From assembly GCA_003255065.1 (NCBI GenBank), contig QAOA01001603.1, positions 12,050-76,049 on the forward strand: DNA of 64,000 nucleotides, written 5' to 3'. The notes beneath the pieces were generated by a model. It was not told where the DNA came from. It saw only the letters and a program-made list of their open reading frames with translations, and ran no database searches. Shown one piece after another: positions 35,479 through 46,639 of the stretch (position 1 is the first letter of the stretch; each line of letters starts with the position of its first letter). This stretch comes from Cercis canadensis (taxonomy: Eukaryota > Streptophyta > Magnoliopsida > Fabales > Fabaceae). A program made the translations under genes and the position numbers.

Positions 35479-37503
35479 ATAACTAATATAAAAAGTTATG
35501 AAGAGGTTAACTATTAAAACCAATATTTTAGAACAAAGAGAGTGACTAAGCAAGAGAGTGACTAAGAGGTTGTTGGCTAGCTTGCATGAAATTCACAAAC
35601 AAGAGACATGTGCATGGTTGGAGACTTTGAAGTGACTATCCATTACTAATGCCTTTGTTTTTGACGGTGACAAGGGAGACGTGCATGGTGATCTGGTGTT
35701 TTATATCATCTGGGATTGCTGATTATCATATAGATGGTTCTATGAGGTGGGGACGGACTCCCAGTGTTGCATGCAATTTGGTAAATGGAACTTGATTAAT
35801 GCCGCTGGGAATGTGATGTAAATTCTGAAAGTGGTTCCCACTTGAAACAAAATCTATTACATGTAAGAGTATGCCATTTCTAACTTGCAAGCTGCAACAA
35901 CAGCTGGGTGTCCCCATTCAAAGAACACTCAAACCCACCTAACTAAAGTGGGGTAGGATAGTGCTCATTAAAATATTATAATATGTTTAAGATTTGATGT
36001 ACATACTAGCTATAGTTGCAATCTTAGTGCAGATCTCTTGGATAATTAACCCACATCTCATACTAACTAAAATTTCTGTATCTGTCGAAGTTGTAGATAT
36101 TTATGCAGTACAGAGCAAAGATGCCATAAAATTCTTTAATTTTAATCACATGAATTTTCATATTTGGAGAGAAATAAAAAGAGAATATGCTTGCTTTATG
36201 TCAAAATTAGTTGTCATTCACCTACTAGTATTAGATAAGTGCATGGAATCTGACGATGTCTGAGTTGGAGGTCGGGTGAGATCTCAGAGGTAATGGAGAT
36301 CTTGAAAGTCGGGTGAGATCAAGCTAATCTGCACAAATAGAAAAGAATGACCGAACTCTTATTTTCGGGCTCTGAAGATTAAGTTAGATCGATCTAAACT
36401 AAAAATGAGTCATTAATGGTAAATAAGTCAAAAGTCCTGTACCTATAACGGAAGGGAAATAGGGGTGATATGCTGATAGGTTTAAATTTGGGCATTTTGT
36501 GCAATTAATGAGCTTTTTAGTGTACTGGACTTTTGAAAATGGGGCTTCAGATAAAACCTCTACGGAATCTAATGCTAGAATCTAATCCTAAAGGAGCTTG
36601 AGTTAAGATAATATGAATATTACCTTATGTCGTAAAATATGCTTACTTTATATCAATATTTATTTTCAGATATCAAACATGACCCCAAGGCGCTTCAAAA
36701 ATTGTTCCTCAAAAAGGATAATGCGCATTATATCATCCATGACTTTGATGTATACATTTTTGGTTTGGTCCAGCAAAACTATTTCACATACCCAATATGA
36801 CCATTTTCAATTCTTTTAGATTTAATATATATAAGATATGTTGACATATACTACAACACTTCCTAAAGTGAAAATAGCATATATACTCTATGCATCAATA
36901 TCATTTGCGGTTTGTGAAGCATATCAAACACTTCTTGACGCAAGATAATTACAAGATTGTTATTCATTATGCCCTCATGAGTCATGAGATCGTGAGGGAA
37001 AAATACAGAATAAAAGTTAAGTGAACTTTTAACTCGAAAAGTGTAGTTATTTGGCCAAATCCACTAGAGAATGCCTTTTGATTAATTTTCAACTACACCA
37101 CTTAGTTGGCATAGTCTAGTATTGTCCATAACTCTTAATGTTGAGTTGATTGGTGAAATTTCTCATTCAAAAAAGACAATTTAATTAATCTGTTACTTCG
37201 TTTAGTAGCACACAAATAAAGCATGCACATTGACATAAAATTATAATTTTAAATATCTAATTATAAAAAAATTATTATGCTAAGCAATAAATTGAGAATT
37301 GGCTACGGTTAATTGGTTATGGGGAAAGAAAATAGTGGTTTACACTTCTATTTTTCGACCTTGTGAATTGGCTTATTCTTATACAGAATAAAATTTATTC
37401 TTGTAACCCAATCTGTTATTCCTTACTTCTTTTGCTTTGGGCCTAGTTGATTTATGAAAGAAAAGAGTAGCTTATGCTTGTTTTTTATTTTTTATTTTTT
37501 TTA
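35479..37503. other. Spacer, no gene seen
   Basis: About 2 kb of AT-rich sequence with only short frames that resemble nothing I know. A segment around 36260-36350 is locally GC-richer (GGTCGGGTGAGATC repeated twice) but shows no gene. Confidence 0.5.
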
Positions 37504-38177
37504 AGGTTAAAATGTAATGCAGGTCTCTATAGTTTAGATGAATTTTAAATCAGGTTCTTATATTTTTTTTTTTCTCTTTTTGGGTCCTTATAGTTTGAAG
37601 TTTTTTTTAATTGTATCATTATCGTCACCATCGATTATAACTCCGTCAGTTTAGTGTTGACATAACAAATGACTTGTCTATGTGGCAATAAAAGAAGTTG
37701 ACGTGACGCCAAAGTAGCACAAAAATGACCACCTCATCAAATTTTGATTTAAAAAAGTGCATAAAAAAATTGATGATGTGATAATTTTTGTATTATTTTG
37801 ACATCATGTTAATTTCTTTTATTATCACATAAATAAACTATTTGTCATATCAACATTAAATTGATAGAATTATAACTNAGTTGACGTGATGCCAAAGTAG
37901 CACAAAAATGACTACCTCATCAAATTTTGATTTAAAAAAGTGCATAAAAAAATTGATGATGTGATAATTTTTGTATCATTTTGACATCATATTAATTTCT
38001 TTTATTATCACATAAATAAACTATTTGTCATATCAACATTAAATTGATAGAATTATAACTGAGAATGACGGCAGAGATTCAATTAAAAAAAAATCAAATT
38101 GTAAAAATCTTAGAAAAAAAATTATAAGAACACCTAATTTAAAATTCGTTTAAACTACATGCAATATATATTAACCT
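37504..38177. mobile_element. Fold-back TIR element, family F, copy 2 (with assembly duplication)
   Basis: Left end AGGTTAAAATGTAATGCAGG and the right end, in reverse complement AGGTTAATATATATTGCATG, are inverted. The arms match the element at 35017-35478 (GTTTAGTGTTGACATAACAA, CTATGTGGCAATAAAAGAAG). Inside it, 37699-37877 is repeated after the N at 37878 as 37879-38060 with a few base changes. The true element is therefore probably about 180 bp shorter than shown. Confidence 0.75.
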
Positions 38178-38404
38178 GATTTTAATAGTAAAACCTTTGA
38201 ATTATAACATGTACGACGGTACGAGTAGAGGTAGAGCCACCAAGCCACCTGGTTATCATTTCTAGGACGTCTACGCTCCACCCAAACTGTTTAATATTTA
38301 TTACATCGCTGAGAGATTTACGGCAAACAAATAATAAAAGCTAAAGAGATAATGAAAAAATTGAAGAGTGGTGGTGGCTGTGGCTCGTTCAAAAGCTACA
38401 CACC

Positions 38405-41400
38405 ATGGAGATGACTTCCCGAACCAACAGAGAGAGAAATGCGGATCATAAAACCGCTCGTGATGGAGAAGCCTCCAATGAGGAAATTTATCGAGTGACC
38501 GCCGGCGAGAGATTGCCGCCGCCGGAGGAAGCGGCTTCGATAGAGAGAATATTCGAGAGCAAGGCGGTGCCGCCATGGCAGAGCCAGCTCACGGTGAGGG
38601 CTTTGGCGGTGAGCCTCGTGCTGGCCGTTCTCTTCACCTTCATAGTGATGAAGCTCAACCTCACCACCGGAATTATACCGTCTCTGAACGTATCGGCGGG
38701 GCTGTTAGGCTTCTTCTTCGTGAAGACCTGGACCAAATTGCTTAACAAATCGGGGATGCTGAAGCAGCCCTTCACTCGCCAGGAGAACACTGTCATTCAG
38801 ACCTGCGTCGTCGCCGCCTCCGGCATTGCCTCCAGCGGTATCTTTCATTTACTTGCAACTTTTATTTAGAGATCAATTTATTATTAATCATCGACTTGTT
38901 CTAGAAATTTTACTAATTTGTTCTCAAATAGTTGAAGTTTTTGAACGGTGAGAGATCAAGCTTGCCCAGAGACTCATAGCAATTAGTTTTTTCTGGGAAA
39001 ATTTGGGATAACAGAGTAGGAATTTCGAAGAAGACATCGATTATCGAATTCCTATTTTGGTAGATTTGCAAGCGGAAACGCTACGTTTGCTTTGCTAGTT
39101 GCATGCGTCCGTCATGGCGTCATGCAGATGCTGATTTTAGGTCCATGTGATCATCGATCATAGGTAGGTCGTTAGTGAGTGGATGCGGAGTGGGGCCCAT
39201 TGAAAATCTCTTTTTGACAACGTCCGTGGACCTACGGCAAATCTTTAATTACTTTGGTTTATCTTAAGGAAAGTAAGAAATAATTTAGATAATTCTAATT
39301 TAAAGTAAGCTAATGAAAATATTTCATTTTCATTTATCAAATTGATTATATTATTATTTCATGTAGGTAATTAATTATGACGAAGTATGATTATTTAGTT
39401 GTGATGTGTCCAATTTAGGTTTTAAGAATAGAAATATTGGGAAGTTAGGATTACGTATCACATATAATATATTTTTACTAATTTACTCAAATTTATTCTT
39501 GGAATTATTTTATGAATTGAGTTGAGTCTTTTCTTTGCCATTAGAAATGCAACATTTATCGTGTTCTTTCTGTCTTCCTTTTCGGCGTAATCTCGAACCA
39601 AAATGGAACTGGCAATGCCCTTTCTATCACACTTTCTTTTGGGCCGTATCTATCAGACTTTTTATCCTCAGCAATAGCATTGCATCGGTGCGGATATCAC
39701 AGTGTAACAATGAGCCCCCACATCCAAAGTAATATAGAATAATGACAATAAAGGCAGGTACGAATTCAAAAAGGAACTCCTCTAGTTACCATTAATGCAA
39801 CTCTTGGTTTAGCAGTGGACTGAAGTAGGCAATAAAGTTCAGAGGCTTCCTTAATCTAACTAGCAAAAGTCCAGTCTCAGTATTAAGTTAAAAGGTCATA
39901 ATCCCACCAATTGGGATATATAACACTAATAAGAAAATTACAATAATTCTACAATTAGGATATGTAACACTAACAGAAGGTTTAAAAAAATAAATATATA
40001 AGGCTAGGCTTAGGCAGAATATGGAGATTTTTTTTTTTCTCCCTTTTAATTCAATCTTAGACGGATGATACTGGTTCTGTTCTTTATTTCACAGGGAAGC
40101 CAAGGCTTTTCTTATTTGAAGAAATATTATGATAAGTGAACAGCGATAGTCTATTCAACTGATGATTCAACATAACTTGCAAATCTAAAATCCAACTTCA
40201 AGAATTTAGATATATTTGTTCAACAGCTCTTTTATAATTGTAAGACTTGTGTAAGGATTTCAATACTGCTAACAATTTGAACTTTCTGAATTAGTATGAG
40301 CTAAGAAAAATTGCCATTTGTTGTAGCATGGAATAACATAAAGTTTCTCAGGAAGACTTCTGCACGTAAGGCTGGTAACTTAATAACATGGAGACCTTTC
40401 TGTTTTTCATTTTTGCTACAATTATCATAGAGATCTTACATGTTTTACATTGATTTGAGAAGACTGCTATACTGAATTTATATTCACTTCTCAACTGCCA
40501 TTCACATGGAATCTATTTTGTTCTATATACATCTTTGACCAGATTTCTTGAGCAGGTGGTTTTGGTAGTTACCTCTTTGGAATGAGTGAAGTTGTTGCAA
40601 ATCAATCTCCCGAAGCTAACAAAGCACAGAATACTAAGAACCCAGACTTAGGATGGATGATTGGATTTCTATTTGTTGTTAGCTTTCTTGGCCTGTTTTC
40701 AGTGGTTCCTCTTCGGAAGGTACACTTCAATGATAGTAGTCACCACATGACCAATGTTTTTATGGAAACTCAAAGTAGTTAACTTCATCGTGATGTATAT
40801 GTAGCCAGCACCTCTATTATTTAGGATAAGGATAAAATTTAAGAGCCCCTGCTTATAATTTTTGTTTTCTAGCATAGTAGCATATAGCTTGCTGTTCTTC
40901 TTTGCACATGCGTGTATCTAGATGTTAAATTGATTACATTAATTTGTTCCTTGTTATAGATTATGATCTTAGACTTCAAATTGACATATCCCAGTGGTAC
41001 TGCTACTGCCCATCTTATCAACAGTTTCCATACTCCTGAGGGTGCCAAGCTAGCTAAGTGAGGATTTGGAGATATTGTTAATAATTCCTTTTTGTTGATA
41101 AACACGTCAATTTGATGCTCATATTTCTATATAATTCTTTTCATTCCAGGAAGCAAGTAAAAACACTCGGAAAGTTTTTCTCCTTCAGCTTCTTGTGGGG
41201 TTTTTTCCAATGGTTTTTCACTGCCGGTGATGATTGCGGATTTGTAAGCTTCCCTACATTTGGTCTTGAAGCCTATGAACACAAGTATGTAAGCCAGTGT
41301 TTTTTTATCAATAAAGTAAGAAAAAATAAAAAGCAAAACAGGACTTAAGTCTCTCAAATATATAAAGGATATCCAATATAAAGATTGATTGAAACCTCTA

Positions 41401-43225
41401 TCGTCTCACCCCATCTCCTTAGAAAAATAAACAGAGGGTTGTGCTCCTTAGCTTAGCATTTCGATGATAATTAGAGTACCAAGGTCAATAATTCATCTAT
41501 TGGTTTGAGCTTGATGAGTTGGCAAGTTATCATTTATGAATTATATACGAACATATTAACTTGATCAATTTTCTAATATAATTTTACTTATCTATTTTTT
41601 ATGTCCATTTTTGTTGCAAAACAGGTTCTACTTTGATTTTTCAGCTACATATGTGGGGGTTGGAATGATCTGCCCCTACCTCATTAACATATCTCTACTG
41701 ATTGGAGGTATTCTTTCCTGGGGTATCATGTGGCCTCTAATCAATGCTAGAGAAGGCGACTGGTACCCAACAAAGCTTGGTCCAAGCAGCTTACATGGCC
41801 TGCAGGGTTACAAAGTAAGCTTCCTTTCCACATCAAAAATTTCAAAGAGGTGTCATAACAGTAAAAGAAAGCAAAAAGAGACTCATGAATTACAGCAAAA
41901 CACTAAAAAGAAAAAACCCGCAGTCAAACCACACCAATCACTTAGGCAAAACATAGCCTCGGTACCACCTAGAAGGCTAGAAGAGAAGACATACATGCTA
42001 CAACACATTCCTCCCAGATAGCGTCTACAATTCGGTTTAGTGTCGTTTATAGCTAACCTTCTTGCTTTCATTCTCTATTTTTATTGATCTTATTAATATA
42101 TGCTTTTAACTGCAGGTCTTCATAGCCATAGCAATGATTCTTGGTGATGGTCTATACAACTTCTTTAAGGTTCTCAGTCGCACTCTTTTTGGTTTGTATA
42201 ACCAATTCTGCAAAAAAGACTTGGACACAGTTCTCCCTGCCGCTGCACAATCCTCAAGTGCGTTGCATCCATCAATTTCATATGATGATCAGCGTCGAAT
42301 CCAGCTATTTCTTAAGGACCAAATCCCCCACTGGATTGCTATTCTTGGCTATGTCTTTATTGCAATCATCTCTGCTGCCACTCTTCCCCACATCTTCCAC
42401 CAGCTAAAGTGGTACTATATTGTTGTTATTTACATTGTTGCACCGATACTAGCATTTTGCAATGCCTACGGATGTGGGCTGACAGATTGGTCCCTGGCGT
42501 CCACATATGGAAAGTTAGCCATCTTCACTATAGGAGCATGGGCAGGGGCTTCTCATGGTGGCGTTCTTGCCGGTTTGGCTGCATGTGGGGTCATGATGAA
42601 TATTGTGTCCACAGCATCTGACTTGATGCAGGACTTCAAGACAGGTTATATGACATTGGCCTCCCCAAGGTCCATGTTTGTGAGCCAAGTTATTGGGACA
42701 GCTATGGGTTGCATTATTTCTCCTTGTGTTTTTTGGCTCTTCTACAAGGCCTTCAGTGACCTTGGGAGTACTGGCTCACAGTACCCAGCTCCTTATGCCC
42801 TTGTTTATCGTAACATGTCAATATTAGGGGTTGAGGGGTTCTCAGCTCTGCCAAAACACTGCCTCGCGCTTTGCTATGTATTCTTTGCTGGGGCCATAAT
42901 CATCAATCTTATCAGAGATATGGTGGGAAATAAGTGGGCTAGATTTATCCCTCTTCCTATGGCCATGGCAATACCCTTTTATCTAGGATCATACTTTACC
43001 ATTGATATGTGTGTTGGGAGCTTGATCTTGTTCATTTGGGAGAAGGTTAACAAGACTAAGGCTGACGCATTTGGACCTGCTGTGGCTTGTGGTTTGATTT
43101 GTGGAGATGGGATCTGGACACTGCCTAGCTCAATTCTTGCCTTGGCAGGTATTAAACCACCAATCTGCATGAAATTTTTGTCTAGGAGAACAAATGCAAA
43201 GGTGGATGATTTCTTAAATCCTTGA
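38405..43225 (+). CDS. YSL7: Metal-nicotianamine (yellow stripe-like) transporter, YSL7-like
   Basis: Six exons, 38405-38837, 40556-40719, 40960-41057, 41150-41284, 41625-41814 and 42116-43225, with consistent phases give 709 aa. This is an oligopeptide transporter (OPT) family protein with many membrane segments. Family blocks are easy to see: [139 protein letters not shown] and [17 protein letters not shown]. It closely follows Arabidopsis YSL7 from end to end. YSL proteins move metal-nicotianamine or small peptides across membranes; Arabidopsis YSL7 and YSL8 have also been linked to uptake of the bacterial peptide syringolin A. The hydrophilic N-terminus (about 45 residues) is longer than in YSL7. 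Intron 1 is 1.7 kb. It is tail to tail with the demethylase gene. Confidence 0.95.
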
Positions 43226-44205
43226 ACTCCCTATTTGATGCAGAAGCTTCTCTTTCTGAAAATAGATACATTTTATTAGTAAAATTGTACCTAGTTTAGC
43301 AGCTTTTCATTGGCTACCTCGTTGCCCTTCCCGTGGTTGCATGTCCATCAATGTATATCAATCAGTTTGACATAATTAATTCACACGTCCTATATCTGAT
43401 AAGAGATATATATGAAATAACTAAAATACACAAAGAAATAGATTGATACCAGCATCTACATCAGAGCTGACCTTGATGCTCAAGAAGATTTTGTTTCATT
43501 TCATTCTGGTAATTAAATTCCGATTCTGTACTCTAGAAATAGATTGATAGCATCTGCTTTGTCTCCAAAATTTGCAAAGAATGATAAGAGACATTAGACT
43601 TCAGACTAAATAAAAAGTGAAATGTAATATTAAAAATTGATATAGAAGATCACAGTTTGAGAATGTAAAGGCTGAATCTGATATTGGCACGGCTCAATCA
43701 GACTAAAGGACCCAAATCTCTGGAGAACTTTGATTTGATTGAACCATGCCAACGTCAAATTAAGAAGTTGTTTTAGGCCTTCAATAGAGAACCTTTGCTC
43801 CTTTACCTTAGACTACGAAAAAATCAGTGATATGTAAGGAGTGGGTGAATGACATTGCAATTGCTTGTATTGATTAAAATTCAATATGGATTTTGGTCAA
43901 TTTTGCAAATGGAGAAAAGCTCCGGATGTGCGAGTAAACTGGTGCTTAGCAAAGTACATATGGTATGCAGAGCTAGTTAATATTTATAAACTGAGGCTCA
44001 AGTTCGATATTGTTTTTTGGGTTTAACTTTCTATCTTAATGGCAAGTTGCATGCCATCCAATATCCAAGCTAACACCGTTCTTAAAATTACAAATAAGCA
44101 TGGCACATGCAGTATATGAGTTATCTTTCCCGCCAGGTTTCTACAAATGATAGGAATCACCTTATCGGGTGATTCTCTATAAGAAAAAAAAGTTAGTAAT
44201 ATATA
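43226..44205. other. 3' flank of YSL7-like gene, no further gene seen
   Basis: About 1 kb of AT-rich DNA without coding potential. GATGCTCAAGAAGATTTTGT-like sequence near 43477 recurs near 45145 (GATGCTCTTAAAGATTCAAT), with similar text around both (AACACAAAGAAATAGATTGA and ACACAGAAAGGAATTAAATT), so the 3' flank is partly duplicated on either side of the N gap. Confidence 0.5.
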
Positions 44206-44506
44206 GGCTCCGTTTGTTTTGACGTTTTGACGAAAAAGAAAAATTTTATAGAATTTTTTTTTATTGTTTGTTTCACTAAAAATAATTTTTGTTTAAAAAA
44301 ATTTATTTTATTTGTTTTGAAAAAAAAATTTACGTTAGTTCTCAATAGAAAAATTTTCTTTCATTTTTTAAAAGAATTTTTTTTAGATTATATAATGTAA
44401 AATTTTAAAGTGATAGAAAATAATTTTCTATCAACTTTTCTTTTCCAACAAAACAAAGCAGAGAAAATTTTTTATTAGATTTTTTTTTAGTAAAACAAAC
44501 AGACCC
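44206..44506. mobile_element. ~300-bp hAT-type MITE
   Basis: The ends GGCTCCGTTTGTTTTGAC and AAAACAAACAGACCC are inverted repeats of the common plant type GGsTCyGTTTGTTT. The interior is nearly pure A/T with smaller inverted segments (AGAAAATTTT and its mirror). No coding sequence; no clean target duplication seen. Confidence 0.7.
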
Positions 44507-44796
44507 ATAGAGAAAAAAACAATATCAAATAATAGACACTGAAGTTTAAACTTTGATTCCTACACCATTAATCAAACTTATAGTTTCATATGATTTTTTT
44601 TAATAACAGAAAGGCCAATATATACTTTTCATGCTTTAGATTTATTAATTACAGTTTTTGATTTCGTATTATAACTTTGATTCTTATATTTTTTGAGATG
44701 TTGTCAAAATTATCTTAACTACTAAATCCATTGGAAAAGATATCAAAATAGTTCTACACGGCATCTATTTGTTGATATGTAAAAAAAAAATAAAAA

Positions 44797-45003
44797 NNNN
44801 NNNNNNNNNNNNNNNNNNNNNNNNNNNNNNNNNNNNNNNNNNNNNNNNNNNNNNNNNNNNNNNNNNNNNNNNNNNNNNNNNNNNNNNNNNNNNNNNNNNN
44901 NNNNNNNNNNNNNNNNNNNNNNNNNNNNNNNNNNNNNNNNNNNNNNNNNNNNNNNNNNNNNNNNNNNNNNNNNNNNNNNNNNNNNNNNNNNNNNNNNNNN
45001 NNN
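44797..45003. other. Assembly gap (207 N)
   Basis: A run of N between a poly-A stretch and a G run. Nothing can be said about its content; the true length is probably arbitrary. Confidence 0.99.
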
Positions 45004-45733
45004 GGGGGGGGGAGAGAGGTTGGCGGGGTTTGGTGTTCGAACCAAGTTCGTGTTCAAAATGCTGTATATAATATATATGTAAAAGGGACAACAAAGACAC
45101 AGAAAGGAATTAAATTAGTGCTGGCATCAATATCATAGCTGATCTTGATGCTCTTAAAGATTCAATTTCAATTCATATTAGGTACATTCCCATTGAATAT
45201 AGTGTAGATAAACTGACATGTTTACTGCCTTACGGGTGCAAAGCATGCATGTTTTTGTTTTTTGTTTTTTTGCTCAAAGCAAAGCATGCATGCCATGCTA
45301 TTTAATATTTTAGATACTACTTACCAGGCCCGGCTAGGGCTTAGTTTGGTGCTGATTATATTATGTAATCAAGGGGTATTTTGTATGAAATGAGAAGAAC
45401 TAAATTAGAAGATCATTTTGTTTGGGATCAAATAATCTTTTTCTCCAAATTTTAAAACTAAGCAATAATTATTTTTAAAGGAAATTACAAATTTTGACTC
45501 AAAAGTGGTATAGAATCAAAAGTGCACTACTCACATTGAAATTGTTCTTCAATTTTTTTTTAACATTCTACTGTAATTAAGTTTCCAAAACACGCTTAAA
45601 AGCGGAAAAAAATTGATTTTTCCATAAGCATAAAAATAATGGAAAAGTATTTCTCAATTAGAAAATAAGTTAGATTTGAGATAGAACAAACTGTAACCAT
45701 ACAGAAATCTATCACAACAATTGAGGATTTTAA

Positions 45734-46485
45734 GGGTCTATTTGATTTCTATTTTAAAAAACTATTTTTTGTTTTTGAAAAAAATAAAACAAAAAAACTT
45801 GTTTGATAAATTATTTTTATTTACATGTTTTAAAAACTTATTCTCAAAACATTGTTCTAAAAACAAGTTTGACTTGTTTTTGTTCCCAAAACAATTCTCC
45901 AAGCCTAGCCAATAGAGAGGAGGAAGGAAAACGCTCTTCAAGCTCGCAAAAACTCTCTCAACCTCACCACTCACCAGCAGTGAGTAATCCTGCTCCGGCA
46001 CCGGCAATCCAGCATCCAGCAGTGGCGTGCTTCAAGCTCCGGCACTGGAAGTCGCGGCATGGAGCAGTGGCGTGAGTGTTCTCTGACTTCAAAAATTTAC
46101 CATTTCTTGAAAATTTCTGATATGGTTTCTGTTATTTTCTCTATTTTCCTTGTTTTCTCATCTCTGAATCTCTTTGAGCTTGTGGGTGTTCTCTAAATCC
46201 TTTGCTTTCATCTTCTGTAAGTGGGTTTTTTTTCAGTTTGGTGCTTGTCTTGTTTGTTTTGGCTTCTGGGTTTTGTAGGTTTTACTTGCTTTGTATTTTG
46301 GGAATTGATTTTGTGAAGTGGGAACAAGCAGGAGATGTTGGGTTCAGTTACTGATTTGGTTAACTACAATCATTGCTTTATCAGACAGATTTTTTTTATA
46401 TTTTTGTTTGGCAGAACAATTTTTAAACATAGTTTTCAAAAACAATTTTTAAAAACAAAAAACAAAAACAGAATCAAACACAACC
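45734..46485. mobile_element. TIR element with gene-like interior
   Basis: Left end GGGTCTATTTGATTTCTATT and right end, in reverse complement GGTTGTGTTTGATTCTGTTT, form imperfect inverted repeats followed on both sides by TTTTTGTTTTT-rich subterminal arms. The interior (about 45900-46330) has a different character: a GC-richer stretch with CTCTCTCAACCTCACCACTC, then GTGAGTGTTCTCTGAC and T-rich intron-like DNA. That resembles a captured first exon with donor site and intron start of an unidentified host gene. Boundaries are approximate. Confidence 0.5.
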
Positions 46486-46639
46486 TAAGTTTTTAACTAA
46501 TACCGTTACTTGGAGTTCAATGTCAAGATAGCAATTCAACCACTAATTCAGAATATAGAGGTTAAAGCGGAAGACAGAAAAGAAAGCTATGAGCATGGTC
46601 ATAAATGCTCTACAAATGTACATTTGATAACGCTAGCAC

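Noticed and set aside
37699-38060. True tandem duplication inside the fold-back element
   Set aside because: The two copies meet exactly at a single N, as at two other N positions; an unmerged contig overlap is the better explanation.
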